Source: Marivita lacus
Lineage (GTDB): Bacteria; Pseudomonadota; Alphaproteobacteria; Rhodobacterales; Rhodobacteraceae
Length of the DNA stretch: 64,000 nt
Direction: 5' to 3'
Assembly: GCF_014637725.1 (NCBI RefSeq)
Contig: NZ_BMFC01000004.1
Span: 1 to 64,000 of the forward strand
The translations under genes were made by a program, and so were the position numbers. The notes beneath the pieces were generated by a model that was not told where the DNA came from, ran no database searches, and worked only from the letters and a program-made list of their open reading frames with translations. This document shows positions 32,235 to 40,851 of this stretch, piece by piece. The first letter of the stretch is position 1, and each line of letters begins with the position of its first letter.

Positions 32235-32729
32235 CTATTTCCGGAACGTATCGAGGCTGACGACCTCGGCATCCTTGCGCCCGGTCTTGCCTTTGTCCTT
32301 GGCCTTCGACCCATCCTTTGGCTCTTTCGCCGTGCGCGGCGCACGCACCAGTGCCGAGTCGTCGCTGGCCTCGCCCTCGGTGCTCTCGAACCGCAGACCA
32401 AATTCCACCGACGGATCGACAAAGGTCAGCAGCGCGTCGAACGGGATATACAGCCGCTCGGGCGCATCGCCGAAATTCAGCGTCACGGCGAACCCGTCTT
32501 CCGCCACTTCGAGATTGTCGAACCAGTGCTGCATCACCACCGTCATTTCGCCCGGATAGCGGTCCGACAGCCAGTCTGCGATTTCCACATCCGGGTGACC
32601 GGTGTCGAAGGTGATGAAGAAATGATGCTCCCCCGGCAGGCCGTCCCTCTGGACGTCCTGAAGAACGGTGCGAATCAATCCGCGCATTGCCTGGTGCATC
32701 AGGCTTCCATAATTGATGCCAGTCGTCAT
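32235..32729 (-). CDS. sspB: SspB, ClpXP adaptor (alphaproteobacterial type)
   Basis: The product is 164 residues from the ATG at 32729 (MTTGINYGSLMHQAMRGLIR); earlier in-frame ATGs exist. The SspB fold shows in LPGEHHFFITFDTGHPDVEI, YPGEMTVVMQHWFDNLEV, FGDAPERLYIPFDALLTFVDPSVEFGLRF. A flexible charged linker then leads to a short C-terminal motif (DAEVVSLDTFRK) for ClpX docking. It tethers ssrA-tagged proteins to ClpXP. The ssrA gene itself is only about 2 kb away. Confidence 0.94.
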   Translation of the reverse strand: MTTGINYGSLMHQAMRGLIRTVLQDVQRDGLPGEHHFFITFDTGHPDVEIADWLSDRYPGEMTVVMQHWFDNLEVAEDGFAVTLNFGDAPERLYIPFDALLTFVDPSVEFGLRFESTEGEASDDSALVRAPRTAKEPKDGSKAKDKGKTGRKDAEVVSLDTFRK

Positions 32730-32823
32730 CGCCGTCATCTCCCGAGTCACCTCCAGCATATTGCATTAAATCCAAAACAAAAGGCTTCGCATGCTTCAAT
32801 GTGAAGACGCGGGCGGAAAACCC

Positions 32824-33465
32824 TCAGCCGAAGACCGCGCTGATTTCACGCAGGATTTTCCGCCGGATCGCGCGGGCATAGTCGCGGTGGCCACGGGCGG
32901 TTTCCACGAACCCGTCGCGCGTGATCACGTTGCGCTGGTAGAAGTTGGTAATCGCACGGCCCAGCCCTTCGATCGCCAGCCCGTTGACCGTCACCCCGGC
33001 GCGTTCCGCCGCGCGCCGCATCTGCCCGATCTCTCCGCCTGCGTTGGGCGTGCCGTCGCCGGACATGTCGATCACCCGCCGCGTGCACTCCGGCCCCCTG
33101 CCAAAATGATCGAGCGCGTGGCGCATCGCCTCGGCCGGCGCGGTGTTCGACATGACGAACGCGCGCGGCAATTGCGCCACCGCCGCCGCGAACAGCTCCA
33201 CATGGCTGGGGCTGCGCATCTGCGTCCAGTCAAGACTGACCTCCTGCGCATCCACCCCCGACCATTGCACCACGCTGAGCGCGACCTCGTCCCGCACGAG
33301 GATCTCGGCGATCTCGGGATCGCGCAGCGCCGCGGCAAGCCCGTCGATCTGCAACCGGTATTCGCCCGGATCGACCGATTGCGACACGTCCATCGACAGG
33401 ATCAAAGCCGTCCGGCAGGCCGCTGCGGGCTGCGCGAGACACAGGGTTATGAAAAGGGCGCGCAT
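32824..33465 (-). CDS. DUF1194 protein, secreted vWA-like
   Basis: The product is about 213 residues with a short signal peptide (MRALFITLCLAQPAAAC); Met two codons upstream at 33471 is an alternative start. The DUF1194 domain resembles a von Willebrand A fold: ALILSMDVSQSVDPGEY gives the DxSxS metal site, and VIDMSGDGTPNAGGEIGQMR supplies the other side. A second, longer DUF1194 gene lies at 35 kb. The function is unknown; an extracytoplasmic metal-dependent binding protein is the fold-based expectation. Confidence 0.88.
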   Translation of the reverse strand: MRALFITLCLAQPAAACRTALILSMDVSQSVDPGEYRLQIDGLAAALRDPEIAEILVRDEVALSVVQWSGVDAQEVSLDWTQMRSPSHVELFAAAVAQLPRAFVMSNTAPAEAMRHALDHFGRGPECTRRVIDMSGDGTPNAGGEIGQMRRAAERAGVTVNGLAIEGLGRAITNFYQRNVITRDGFVETARGHRDYARAIRRKILREISAVFG

Positions 33466-33605
33466 GAACATTGTCGCCAGTGATGCCGCGCCACGACCGG
33501 AGGTCAAGAAAAACACGCGTGACCGGATCGGGCCGCAGCGTGATTTTCCCTTTGCTCTTGGGACCGCGCCGGATTCATATGCACCCAACCAAAAGGGAGA
33601 CCACC

Positions 33606-34643
33606 ATGCGCGCAGCCGTGATCCGGGCGTTCAACGAAGACCTGTCCATCGAAACCGTAAGTGACCCGACCTGCCCCGACAACGGCGTGGTGCTTCAGGT
33701 CGAAGCCTGCGGCGTCTGCCGGTCCGATTTCCACGGCTGGACCGGCGAACACCCCAAGGTGAAACCGGGCGACATCCTGGGCCATGAATATTGCGGCACG
33801 GTTGTCGCCGCTGGGCGCGATGCCAGGCACAAACCGGGCGACCGGCTGATCGCGCCCTTCATCCTGTCCTGCGGCACTTGCCCCGCCTGCCACACCGGCG
33901 TGTCCAACACCTGCGCGCAACAAATCGTGCCCGGCTTCGGCACGCAGGGCGCCTATGCCGAACTGGTGGCGGTGCCCTTTGACCACAACCTCGTTCCCCT
34001 GCCCGCCAGCATGACCCCCGCGCTTGCCGCCGGTCTTGGCTGCCGGGTGACCACCGCATGGCACGCGCTGACCGACCGCGCCAATGTCCGGGCGGGCGAA
34101 TGGGTCGCGGTGCATGGCACTGGCGGGATCGGTCTTGCCACGCTGCTGCTGGCCAAGATGCTGGGCGCGCAAGTCGTTGTGGTCGATGTGGTCGAGGACA
34201 AGCTGACCCACGCCAGGAGCCTTGGCGCCGATGCGGCCGTCAACGCGCTGACCGACAACGTGGCCCAAGCGATCCACGACATCACTGGCGGCGGGGCACA
34301 TGTCTCGGTCGAGGCGCTGGGAATCGCGGCGACCACCAATGCCTCCATCGATTGTCTGCGGGTGCTGGGTCGTCATGTGCAGGTCGGCATGCCTGCGGGC
34401 GAAACCGGCATGATGCAGGTCAACATGCGCGGCATCTACAGCAAGCAATTGTCGTTCTTCGGCACACGCGGCATGCCCGCCTGGAAATACCCGACCCTGC
34501 TCGACATGATCGAACGCGGTCAGGTGGACATCCGCCCGATGGTGGCGCGCGAGGTGTCGCTCTCTGGGGCCAGCGCCGAACTGGCGGCCATGCACGGACC
34601 CACCGCGCCGGGCACGGCGGTGATCACGGATTTCACCCGCTGA
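33606..34643 (+). CDS. Zinc-dependent alcohol dehydrogenase (MDR family)
   Basis: The product is 345 residues from the ATG at 33606, after an AAAGGGAGA ribosome site. The catalytic zinc motifs are CGVCRSDFHGWTGEH and GHEYCGTVVAAG; the structural zinc loop is CGTCPACHTGVSNTC. The NAD-binding GTGGIGLATLLLAKMLGA lies near 170-187. It is an alcohol or aldehyde dehydrogenase of medium-chain type; the substrate cannot be read from sequence. It stands alone between the short DUF1194 gene (divergent) and ssrA (convergent). Confidence 0.92.
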   Translation: MRAAVIRAFNEDLSIETVSDPTCPDNGVVLQVEACGVCRSDFHGWTGEHPKVKPGDILGHEYCGTVVAAGRDARHKPGDRLIAPFILSCGTCPACHTGVSNTCAQQIVPGFGTQGAYAELVAVPFDHNLVPLPASMTPALAAGLGCRVTTAWHALTDRANVRAGEWVAVHGTGGIGLATLLLAKMLGAQVVVVDVVEDKLTHARSLGADAAVNALTDNVAQAIHDITGGGAHVSVEALGIAATTNASIDCLRVLGRHVQVGMPAGETGMMQVNMRGIYSKQLSFFGTRGMPAWKYPTLLDMIERGQVDIRPMVAREVSLSGASAELAAMHGPTAPGTAVITDFTR

Positions 34644-34675
34644 GCGGTTCTGAAAGCTGACAATGTCATGAAAAT

Positions 34676-34701
34676 GCAGGCTTCTGTTGCCAGGTGCCTG
34701 C
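34676..34701 (-). terminator. Probable terminator of ssrA
   Basis: GCAGGC and GCCTGC (6-bp stem, 14-base loop) are followed on the minus strand by ATTTT. The position fits the 3' end of the tmRNA coding piece. Confidence 0.5.
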
Positions 34702-35035
34702 GAACCCCGCCTTACGCTGCTAGGCGCAAGGGCTTAAAGTTCGGTATTGCGAACAGCTTACGCTGCGAGCGCTACCGGAGCATGGTTGTCATTTGCAACT
34801 ATACTTTGTGAACCGATAACGGTGGTATCCAACCGAGACAAAGCTAACGTGTTTGGACGTTCGTCGATCCTGTTTCGGCCCCATGGTCCTGCAAATGACA
34901 GGGTGTTTGGTGGAGCCGCCGGGTACCGCCCCCGGGTCCGAGCCGTTTATTGAACGCGCGTTTATGTCCATAGGTCCCTTGCGGGAACACATCCAATATC
35001 GGGCTTCCTGGTCCGGATTTCAAGCACCAACTTGC
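34702..35035 (-). ncRNA. ssrA: Circularly permuted two-piece tmRNA (ends approximate)
   Basis: On the minus strand the acceptor piece comes first and ends CGGCTCCACCA at 34908. A 25-base spacer follows, then the coding piece starts GGGGCCGAAACAGGATCGACG at 34882. GGGGCCG pairs with CGGCTCC as the acceptor stem, and CCGGG/CCCGG close a T-arm-like hairpin. The reading frame (34796-34758) codes for ANDNHAPVALAA then TAA, the alphaproteobacterial degradation tag. The permuted order with a removable spacer is the known alphaproteobacterial arrangement. Outer ends are estimates. The RNA rescues stalled ribosomes and marks products for ClpXP, with SspB encoded nearby. Confidence 0.93.
34758..34796 (-). 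other. tmRNA tag reading frame
   Basis: The resume codon GCA at 34796 opens a 12-codon frame giving ANDNHAPVALAA and a TAA stop. The upstream context ATAGTT matches the usual tmRNA resume signal. The final LAA is the ClpX recognition end. Confidence 0.92.
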
Positions 35036-35173
35036 CAAAGATGTGCCACGGTGCCCGCGCGCAAGTGTCTGCCCTGTGGGCAAGGTTCCGGGTGCCGACC
35101 GTGACCGTCCTTTTTCGCCCGCTCGCACAAGTTGTGATTGGACCGGCGGCCCGCCTTTGGGCATCCTCATCGC

Positions 35174-35974
35174 ATGAAACACATGTTTGCCCTGCTGATC
35201 GTGCTCAGCATGTTTGTGCCCCGACCCGCCACCGCGCAAGAGATCGAGGTCGATCTCGAACTGGTCCTGCTGGTGGACGTGTCCCGCTCCATGACGCCGC
35301 GCGAGCTCGAGATCCAGCGGCGCGGCTATGCGGAAGCCTTGCGGTCAGACGCGGTGTTCGCGGCGCTGCAATCGGGGCTGCTGCAGACCGTGGCCGTGAC
35401 CTATATCGAATGGGCCGGCGCGCAGGAGGTTGTGGTCGACTGGCGCGTGCTGCAGACCCGTGCCGATCTCGATGCCTTTGCCAACATCCTTACATCGCGC
35501 TTTGAACCCTCGCTGCGGCGCACCTCGATTTCCGAGGCGCTGATCTATGGCGCAGAGCGCATGGACGCCAACATCTACAGCGGTCTGCGCCGTGTCATCG
35601 ACATTTCCGGCGATGGCCCCAACAACCAGGGGCGCAACGTCGCCCTTGCACGCGACGCGGTGCTGGCCCGTGGCATCACGATCAACGGTCTGCCGCTTTT
35701 GACCGAGGAAGGCATCGACACCACCTGGCATCTCGACAATCTCGACATCTATTACCAGAACTGCGTGATCGGCGGGCCGGGGTCCTTTGTCATCCCGGTC
35801 TATGACTGGGACGATTTCGCCGAAGCCGTGCAGCGCAAGCTGGTGCTGGAGATGGTCGCCAACCCTGACCCCGCGCAGGTGATCCCGGTGCAGGGCAGCC
35901 GGTTCGATCCCACCGATTGCCTGATCGGCGAAAAGATCTGGCAGGACCGCCGCCGCTACTGGGACAGCCCCTGA
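35174..35974 (+). CDS. DUF1194 protein, secreted vWA-like (longer paralogue)
   Basis: The product is 266 residues with a signal peptide (MKHMFALLIVLSMFVPRPATAQ). The DUF1194 core has the DxSxS metal site in LLVDVSRSMTPRELEIQRRGY, then AVTYIEWAGAQEVVVDW, RRVIDISGDGPNNQGRNV and INGLPLL. It is longer than the paralogue at 33 kb, with a C-terminal extension ending QGSRFDPTDCLIGEKIWQDRR. Two cysteines in the mature part could form a disulfide. The function is unknown. Confidence 0.9.
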   Translation: MKHMFALLIVLSMFVPRPATAQEIEVDLELVLLVDVSRSMTPRELEIQRRGYAEALRSDAVFAALQSGLLQTVAVTYIEWAGAQEVVVDWRVLQTRADLDAFANILTSRFEPSLRRTSISEALIYGAERMDANIYSGLRRVIDISGDGPNNQGRNVALARDAVLARGITINGLPLLTEEGIDTTWHLDNLDIYYQNCVIGGPGSFVIPVYDWDDFAEAVQRKLVLEMVANPDPAQVIPVQGSRFDPTDCLIGEKIWQDRRRYWDSP

Positions 35975-35978
35975 CCCC

Positions 35979-36329
35979 TTACAGGTTGGCCCAGAGCAGC
36001 CACGCGGCGAACACCGCTTCGAACAGGAAGTACAAATGCGCCTTGGGAAAGGGCGGCTTGTCGAGGATCAGCGACAGCGCCCGCCCGGTCCCCGCGCCCA
36101 GATAGACGAAGCCCAGCATCGCATAGGCCCAGGGCTCTGCGATCCAAAGGCAGGCGGCACCCACCACGACGAACATGCCCCCCGCCGAGGCTCGCAGCTC
36201 CGACAGCCCCATCGTGGTGTCCCCGGTGCGCAGGTCCAGCACCCCGGCGGTATAGCGCGGCGCAAGAAAGCCGAACGCGCCCAGCGCGATGGTCAGAAGG
36301 GCAGCGGTGATATTGAGAATGTCGATCAT
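35979..36329 (-). CDS. DUF4345 family membrane protein
   Basis: The product is 116 residues with four predicted membrane helices (about 5-22, 48-64, 68-85 and 98-115). The second begins after MGLSELRASAGGMFVVVGAACLW, a pattern typical of DUF4345 proteins, where a conserved E-x-R sits before helix two. The function is unknown. It converges on the longer DUF1194 gene with 4 bases between stops. Confidence 0.8.
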   Translation of the reverse strand: MIDILNITAALLTIALGAFGFLAPRYTAGVLDLRTGDTTMGLSELRASAGGMFVVVGAACLWIAEPWAYAMLGFVYLGAGTGRALSLILDKPPFPKAHLYFLFEAVFAAWLLWANL

Positions 36330-36480
36330 GGGGTCTCCGGTCTTGGTCGAGGGTCAGGGCCTGTGTTCGGTCCTGTGTCCTGCATGCCTCCAGATAGCCC
36401 GTGCGGCAGGATTGCCACCAAACAATTGGCGCATTTCTATGTCACTGCTACACTCGCCCCAAAACCAAGAGCAGCCGCCC

Positions 36481-37743
36481 ATGTCCGCCCCGCAGCCCAA
36501 GGTGCACCGCCGCAAGGTGTTCTACATCCCCGGCTACGACCCGTTCCCGGCCCGCCGGTACCGCGAGCTGTACCGCAGCGAAGGCGCGAAACAGGCCGAG
36601 ATCTCGGGCTACGGCCTGCAGGTCGAGGCATCCCGGCAGGATGGCACCTATGGCTGGCACGCCTCTGGCCTGATCGACGACAGCCGCGTGACCGCGGATT
36701 TCGAAGTGCTGCTCTGGTCCGACATCGTGCGCGACAGCATGTCGAGCAGCATCCCCGCGACCTATTGGCACCTGCTCCGCACCAGCTGGATCTACATCGC
36801 AAGCGGCACGCTGCGCCGTCTGGCGGTGTTGCCCAAAGGCCCGCTTGCCGCAGCGCTCTACCCGATCGGTGTGCTGATCCTGCAACTGCTGGCGGCGCTG
36901 CTGGCGGCACATCTGACGGGCTGGGCTTTGTCCACACTCTTCGGTGCTGCGACCCTCTGGGCCATCGGCCCCGGTGTCCTTCTCGACTGGGGCACATCGC
37001 TGCTCTACTGGACGCCGTTCTTTGCGATCGTTGTGCTGGTTCTGCGCTGGTTCAAATCGCAGGACCGGCGCATCTACGCCTATTACCTGATGCACGATTA
37101 CGCCTTTTCGGCCAGTGCCAAAGGGGCAACACCTCCCGCCCTGCAAACCCGCATGGACGACTTTCGCGGCACCATCGCCACAGCCCTGTTGCAGGATTAC
37201 GACGAGGTGCTGGTGGTCGGTCATTCCTCGGGCGCGCATCTCGCGGTGTCGATCCTTGCCGACATCCTGCGCGACACTCCCGACCGCCCCGCACGACCTG
37301 CCCTGTCCTTCCTCAGCATCGGCCACGTGATCCCGATGGTGTCCTTCCTGCCCGATGCATGGGCATTGCGCGCCGACCTCCAGTTCCTGTCCGAACGCGA
37401 CGAGATCGTCTGGGTCGATGTCACCGCGCAGGGTGACGGCTGCTGCTTTGCGCTCTGCGATCCGGTAGGCGTGTCGGGTGTGGCCACCCGCGACAAGCAA
37501 TGGCCGCTGGTCTTCTCGGCGCAGTTCTCGCGCACGATGGCCCCCGAACGGTGGACGGCCCAGCGGCGGCAGTATTTCAAGCTGCATTTCCAGTATCTCT
37601 GCGCGTTCGAGCACCCGCTGGACTATGATTATTTCCAGATCACCGCAGGCCCGCTGACCCTTGGCCAGCGCTATGCCACCCGCGCGCCCTCGCCCAGCCG
37701 CATCGACGTCCCGGTGTCGAAATATACGAACACCGCGCCGTGA
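36481..37743 (+). CDS. Alpha/beta-hydrolase-like membrane protein
   Basis: The product is about 420 residues from the ATG at 36481; another ATG at 36439 would add 14. The N-terminal KVFYIPGYDPFPARRYRELY is the first strand and oxyanion region of an alpha/beta hydrolase. Two membrane helices follow (about 118-145 and 150-180). The nucleophile elbow is VVGHSSGAHLAVSILAD, and LSIGHVIPMVSFLPDA lies beyond. It is likely a membrane-tethered esterase or lipase of unknown substrate. The stop overlaps the start of the P450 gene by 4 bases, so the two are co-translated and may share a lipid-like substrate. Confidence 0.82.
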   Translation: MSAPQPKVHRRKVFYIPGYDPFPARRYRELYRSEGAKQAEISGYGLQVEASRQDGTYGWHASGLIDDSRVTADFEVLLWSDIVRDSMSSSIPATYWHLLRTSWIYIASGTLRRLAVLPKGPLAAALYPIGVLILQLLAALLAAHLTGWALSTLFGAATLWAIGPGVLLDWGTSLLYWTPFFAIVVLVLRWFKSQDRRIYAYYLMHDYAFSASAKGATPPALQTRMDDFRGTIATALLQDYDEVLVVGHSSGAHLAVSILADILRDTPDRPARPALSFLSIGHVIPMVSFLPDAWALRADLQFLSERDEIVWVDVTAQGDGCCFALCDPVGVSGVATRDKQWPLVFSAQFSRTMAPERWTAQRRQYFKLHFQYLCAFEHPLDYDYFQITAGPLTLGQRYATRAPSPSRIDVPVSKYTNTAP

Positions 37744-39134
37744 TTCCCCCGAAACCCAAATCGCGCCCGGACCGCGTGTCGCTCTGGCGCTACCTGCGGC
37801 TGTTCCGGCGCGATATCCTGTCGGCCCAACCCGAACGGCTCTATTCCGCGTGGATGGCCGAATTCCGCACACCGTTCTTTCGGTCCTATCTTGCCAATGA
37901 TCCGGCATTAATCCGGACCATCCTGAACGACCGGCCGCGCGATTTTCCCAAGTCCGACCGCATCGGCGAAGGGTTGCGCCCCCTGCTGGGGCAATCGGTG
38001 TTCCTGACAAACGGGCCGGTTTGGGACCGCCAGCGCCGCATCATCGACCCCGCCTTCGAGCGCGGCCGACTGACGCAATCCCTGCCCGCCATGTGGGAGG
38101 CCGGTGAGGCGATGGTGACCCGCGTGCTGGCGCAGATCGGCGACGGCACAGAGGTCGAGATCGAGATCGAGGAAATCGCCAGCCACGCCGCCGCCGACGT
38201 GATCTTCCGCACGCTGTTCTCCATCCCCATCGAGGACGCCACCGCAAGCGAGGTGTTCCACGAATTCCGCGCCTACCAGCGCAGCCAGCCGATCCTGAAC
38301 CTAGCCGCCTTCGTGCCCCTGCCCGGCTGGTTTCCGCGCTTTCACCGACCCGCGACCAAACAAGCTGCCAAACGCATCCGCGCCCTGATCACCCAACTCG
38401 TAGATCAGCGCCGGGACGCCATCGAACAGGGCACCGCGCCCGACGATCTGGCCACCCGGATCATGACCACCCCGGACCCTGAAACCGGCACCTGTTTCAG
38501 CGCCAACGAGATGGTCGATCAGGTCGCGATCTTCTTCCTCGCCGGGCACGAGACCAGCGCCAGCGCGCTGGCATGGTCGCTTTATTGCTGCGCCGCGTCC
38601 CCCGACTGGCAGACCCGCATCGCGCAAGAGGCGGAGGTGCTCACCGACCCCAGAGAGGTCAAACGCCTGACCACCAGCCGCGACGTGTTCCGCGAGACGC
38701 TGCGGCTCTATCCGCCCGTCCCGATGATGGTGCGCGAAACCACCAAGGCCGAGACGTTCCGCAAACGCGCCATCCCCAAGGCGGCGCAGCTTGTGCTCAG
38801 CCCGTGGCACCTGCACCGGCATACGCGGCTCTGGCACGATCCCGATGCATTCGACCCTGCACGCTGGCAGACCGACGCGGCCCGCCAATCGGCGCGCGAT
38901 GCCTATATGCCGTTCAGCGCCGGCCCCCGCGTCTGCCCCGGCGCGGGCTTTGCCATGGCAGAGGGACCGCTGCTGCTCTCGCTGCTCCTGCGCGCGGTCA
39001 CCGCGACACCCGTGCACGGCAAGACACCCGAACCCGTCGCCCATCTGACGGTGCGCGCACGCGACGGGATATGGCTGCACGCACGCCCCCGACGCAGATC
39101 GGGCACAGATGCGCTGCCATCGAACGGGGGTTAG
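37740..39134 (+). CDS. Cytochrome P450
   Basis: The product is 464 residues starting at a GTG that overlaps the hydrolase stop (GTGA, 37740-37743). P450 signatures are the I-helix FFLAGHETSASALAWSL, the ETLRLYPPVP helix (ExxR), and the heme loop FSAGPRVCPGAGFAMAE with the cysteine ligand. It has no membrane anchor and no fused reductase; no ferredoxin gene is near. The architecture resembles bacterial CYP of the fatty acid or terpene hydroxylating kind, but the substrate cannot be assigned. Pairing with a membrane hydrolase hints at an acyl or ester compound. Confidence 0.95.
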   Translation: MIPPKPKSRPDRVSLWRYLRLFRRDILSAQPERLYSAWMAEFRTPFFRSYLANDPALIRTILNDRPRDFPKSDRIGEGLRPLLGQSVFLTNGPVWDRQRRIIDPAFERGRLTQSLPAMWEAGEAMVTRVLAQIGDGTEVEIEIEEIASHAAADVIFRTLFSIPIEDATASEVFHEFRAYQRSQPILNLAAFVPLPGWFPRFHRPATKQAAKRIRALITQLVDQRRDAIEQGTAPDDLATRIMTTPDPETGTCFSANEMVDQVAIFFLAGHETSASALAWSLYCCAASPDWQTRIAQEAEVLTDPREVKRLTTSRDVFRETLRLYPPVPMMVRETTKAETFRKRAIPKAAQLVLSPWHLHRHTRLWHDPDAFDPARWQTDAARQSARDAYMPFSAGPRVCPGAGFAMAEGPLLLSLLLRAVTATPVHGKTPEPVAHLTVRARDGIWLHARPRRRSGTDALPSNGG

Positions 39135-39221
39135 CGCTAACCGTTTGGCATGGCTCTATCTTTTCGACAAAGGCTGATCTAGGACACGTACAAGCACACC
39201 ATTCAACCTTGGGGACACCGC

Positions 39222-40109
39222 ATGACCGACACCGCAATGGCAGACCGCATCGAAACCGGCGCAGGCTTCATCGCCGCGCTTGACCAGAGCGGCGGGTCCA
39301 CTCCCAAGGCGCTGCGCCAATACGGCATCGAGGAAGACGCCTATGACGGCGATGCTGAGATGTTCGCCCTGATCCATGACATGCGCTGCCGGATCATGAC
39401 CGCGCCGGATTTCACCTCGGACAAGGTGCTGGGCGCGATCCTGTTCGAACGCACCATGCGCGACAGCGTGGATGGCGTGCCGGTTCCCACCTATCTCTGG
39501 CAGGAGCGCGGCGTGGTGCCATTCCTCAAGATCGACAAGGGTCTGGAAGAGATCGACAACGGCGCACAGCTCATGAAGCCGATGCCGGGGCTCGAGGCGC
39601 TGCTGGCCGATGCCAAGGCGTTGGGCGTCTTCGGCACCAAGGAACGGTCCGTCATCCACGAGGCCAACGAGACCGGCATCAAGGCCGTGGTCGCCCAGCA
39701 GTTCGAGGTGGCCTTGACCGTCTGCAAGGCGGGCCTTGTGCCGATCATCGAACCCGAGGTGGACATCAACAGCCCCTCCAAACCCGAGGCCGAGGCGATC
39801 CTGAAACAGGCCATCCTGACCCATCTCGACGCGCTGGACGCCCACACAAAGGTCATGCTCAAGCTGACGATTCCCACCGAAGACGGGCTTTATGCGACAC
39901 TGGCGGATCATCCGTCCGTGCTGCGCGTCGTGGCATTGTCGGGCGGCTACAGCACCGATGACGCCTGCGAACGCCTGTCCCGCAATCCCAACATGATCGC
40001 AAGCTTCTCGCGCGCCTTGGCCGAAGGTCTGACACATCAGATGTCGGAGGCCGATTTCAACGCGGCCCTTGGCAGCAACATCGACAAGATCTTCGCGGCG
40101 TCGAAGTAA
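39222..40109 (+). CDS. Fructose-bisphosphate aldolase class I
   Basis: This 295-residue metal-independent aldolase cleaves fructose 1,6-bisphosphate to triose phosphates in the cytoplasm. It begins with FIAALDQSGGSTPKALRQYG, with RCRIMTAPDFTSDKVLGAILFE, FLKIDKG, PIIEPEVDINSPSK and KLTIPTEDGLY, where the Lys after MLK is a Schiff-base candidate. This is the short bacterial class I form (Fda type). A strong terminator follows 24 bases after the stop. Confidence 0.94.
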   Translation: MTDTAMADRIETGAGFIAALDQSGGSTPKALRQYGIEEDAYDGDAEMFALIHDMRCRIMTAPDFTSDKVLGAILFERTMRDSVDGVPVPTYLWQERGVVPFLKIDKGLEEIDNGAQLMKPMPGLEALLADAKALGVFGTKERSVIHEANETGIKAVVAQQFEVALTVCKAGLVPIIEPEVDINSPSKPEAEAILKQAILTHLDALDAHTKVMLKLTIPTEDGLYATLADHPSVLRVVALSGGYSTDDACERLSRNPNMIASFSRALAEGLTHQMSEADFNAALGSNIDKIFAASK

Positions 40110-40133
40110 CCTTCGCGGCAAACCGGATGATGC

Positions 40134-40159
40134 AAAAGGCGGGGATTACCCCGCCTTTT
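40134..40159. terminator. Bidirectional terminator between aldolase and DUF924 genes
   Basis: AAAAGGCGGGG (40134-40144) and CCCCGCCTTTT (40149-40159) make an 11-bp perfect stem with an ATTA loop. It overlaps the 3' end of the convergent DUF924 gene and can work on both strands. Confidence 0.88.
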
Positions 40160-40724
40160 GAAGCGCCTTGACCGTGGACCCGTAGCCACCATGATCGACA
40201 TAGCTGCGCTCGGTCTCGCTGGAGCGGCGACCCAGTGCGGCATTGCGATAGGGAAAGCGGCCGAACTTGCGGATCACTTCGCGATGCGCGCGGGCGTGCA
40301 GCAGGTTGCTGGCACCGTGTTCGGGCATCCGGTCCAGCATGAGGCGCACGCAGCGGTCCTGATCGGCAAGGTTTTCCGAATGCATCAGCGGCAGGTAGAA
40401 GAACTGCCGCGCCGGTTCGTCGATCTTGAGATCCCAGTTCTTGCCGATCGCCTGCTTGGCGGCGGCAAGCGCAAAACGGTCCGACGCAAAGGCCTTGCCG
40501 GTGTCGCGGAACATGTTGCGCGGGAACTGGTCCAGCAGGATGATATAGGCCAGCACACCGCTGGGATAGGTCAGCCACAGGGCATGACGCCCCTGCATCG
40601 CCCCGGTCCATGCGTCTTCGAACCGGTCCCGGACCTCCTGGTCCAACGCGTCTTCAGCCTTGTACCATCCACTCGGGCCGACCTCGTCAAGCCAGAAACT
40701 CAACACTTCCTCAGGCGTGACCAT
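40146..40724 (-). CDS. DUF924 family protein
   Basis: The product is 192 residues, all-helical, with the DUF924 pattern: EEVLSFWLDEVGPSGWYKAEDALD at the start, LAYIILLDQFPRNMFRDTGKAFASD in the middle, and FFYLPLMHSENLADQDRCV. The fold resembles TPR-like repeats. The function is unknown. It overlaps the aldolase terminator at its 3' end and stands alone. Confidence 0.9.
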   Translation of the reverse strand: MVTPEEVLSFWLDEVGPSGWYKAEDALDQEVRDRFEDAWTGAMQGRHALWLTYPSGVLAYIILLDQFPRNMFRDTGKAFASDRFALAAAKQAIGKNWDLKIDEPARQFFYLPLMHSENLADQDRCVRLMLDRMPEHGASNLLHARAHREVIRKFGRFPYRNAALGRRSSETERSYVDHGGYGSTVKALQKAG

Positions 40725-40851
40725 GACTCTCTCCCCGACTGTCGCGCAAACCCCCCGTGCGCTAGCAAGATCTAGCCAGAAAAACAGTCATGAAACAGTC
40801 ACATTTGGTGTCATTGACGACATATTCCGCAGGCAGCGCTAAACTGCCTCA

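Noticed and set aside
34747-34953. 68-codon plus-strand frame in the gap before the longer DUF1194 gene
   Set aside because: It lies across the tmRNA gene on the opposite strand and has no coding features.
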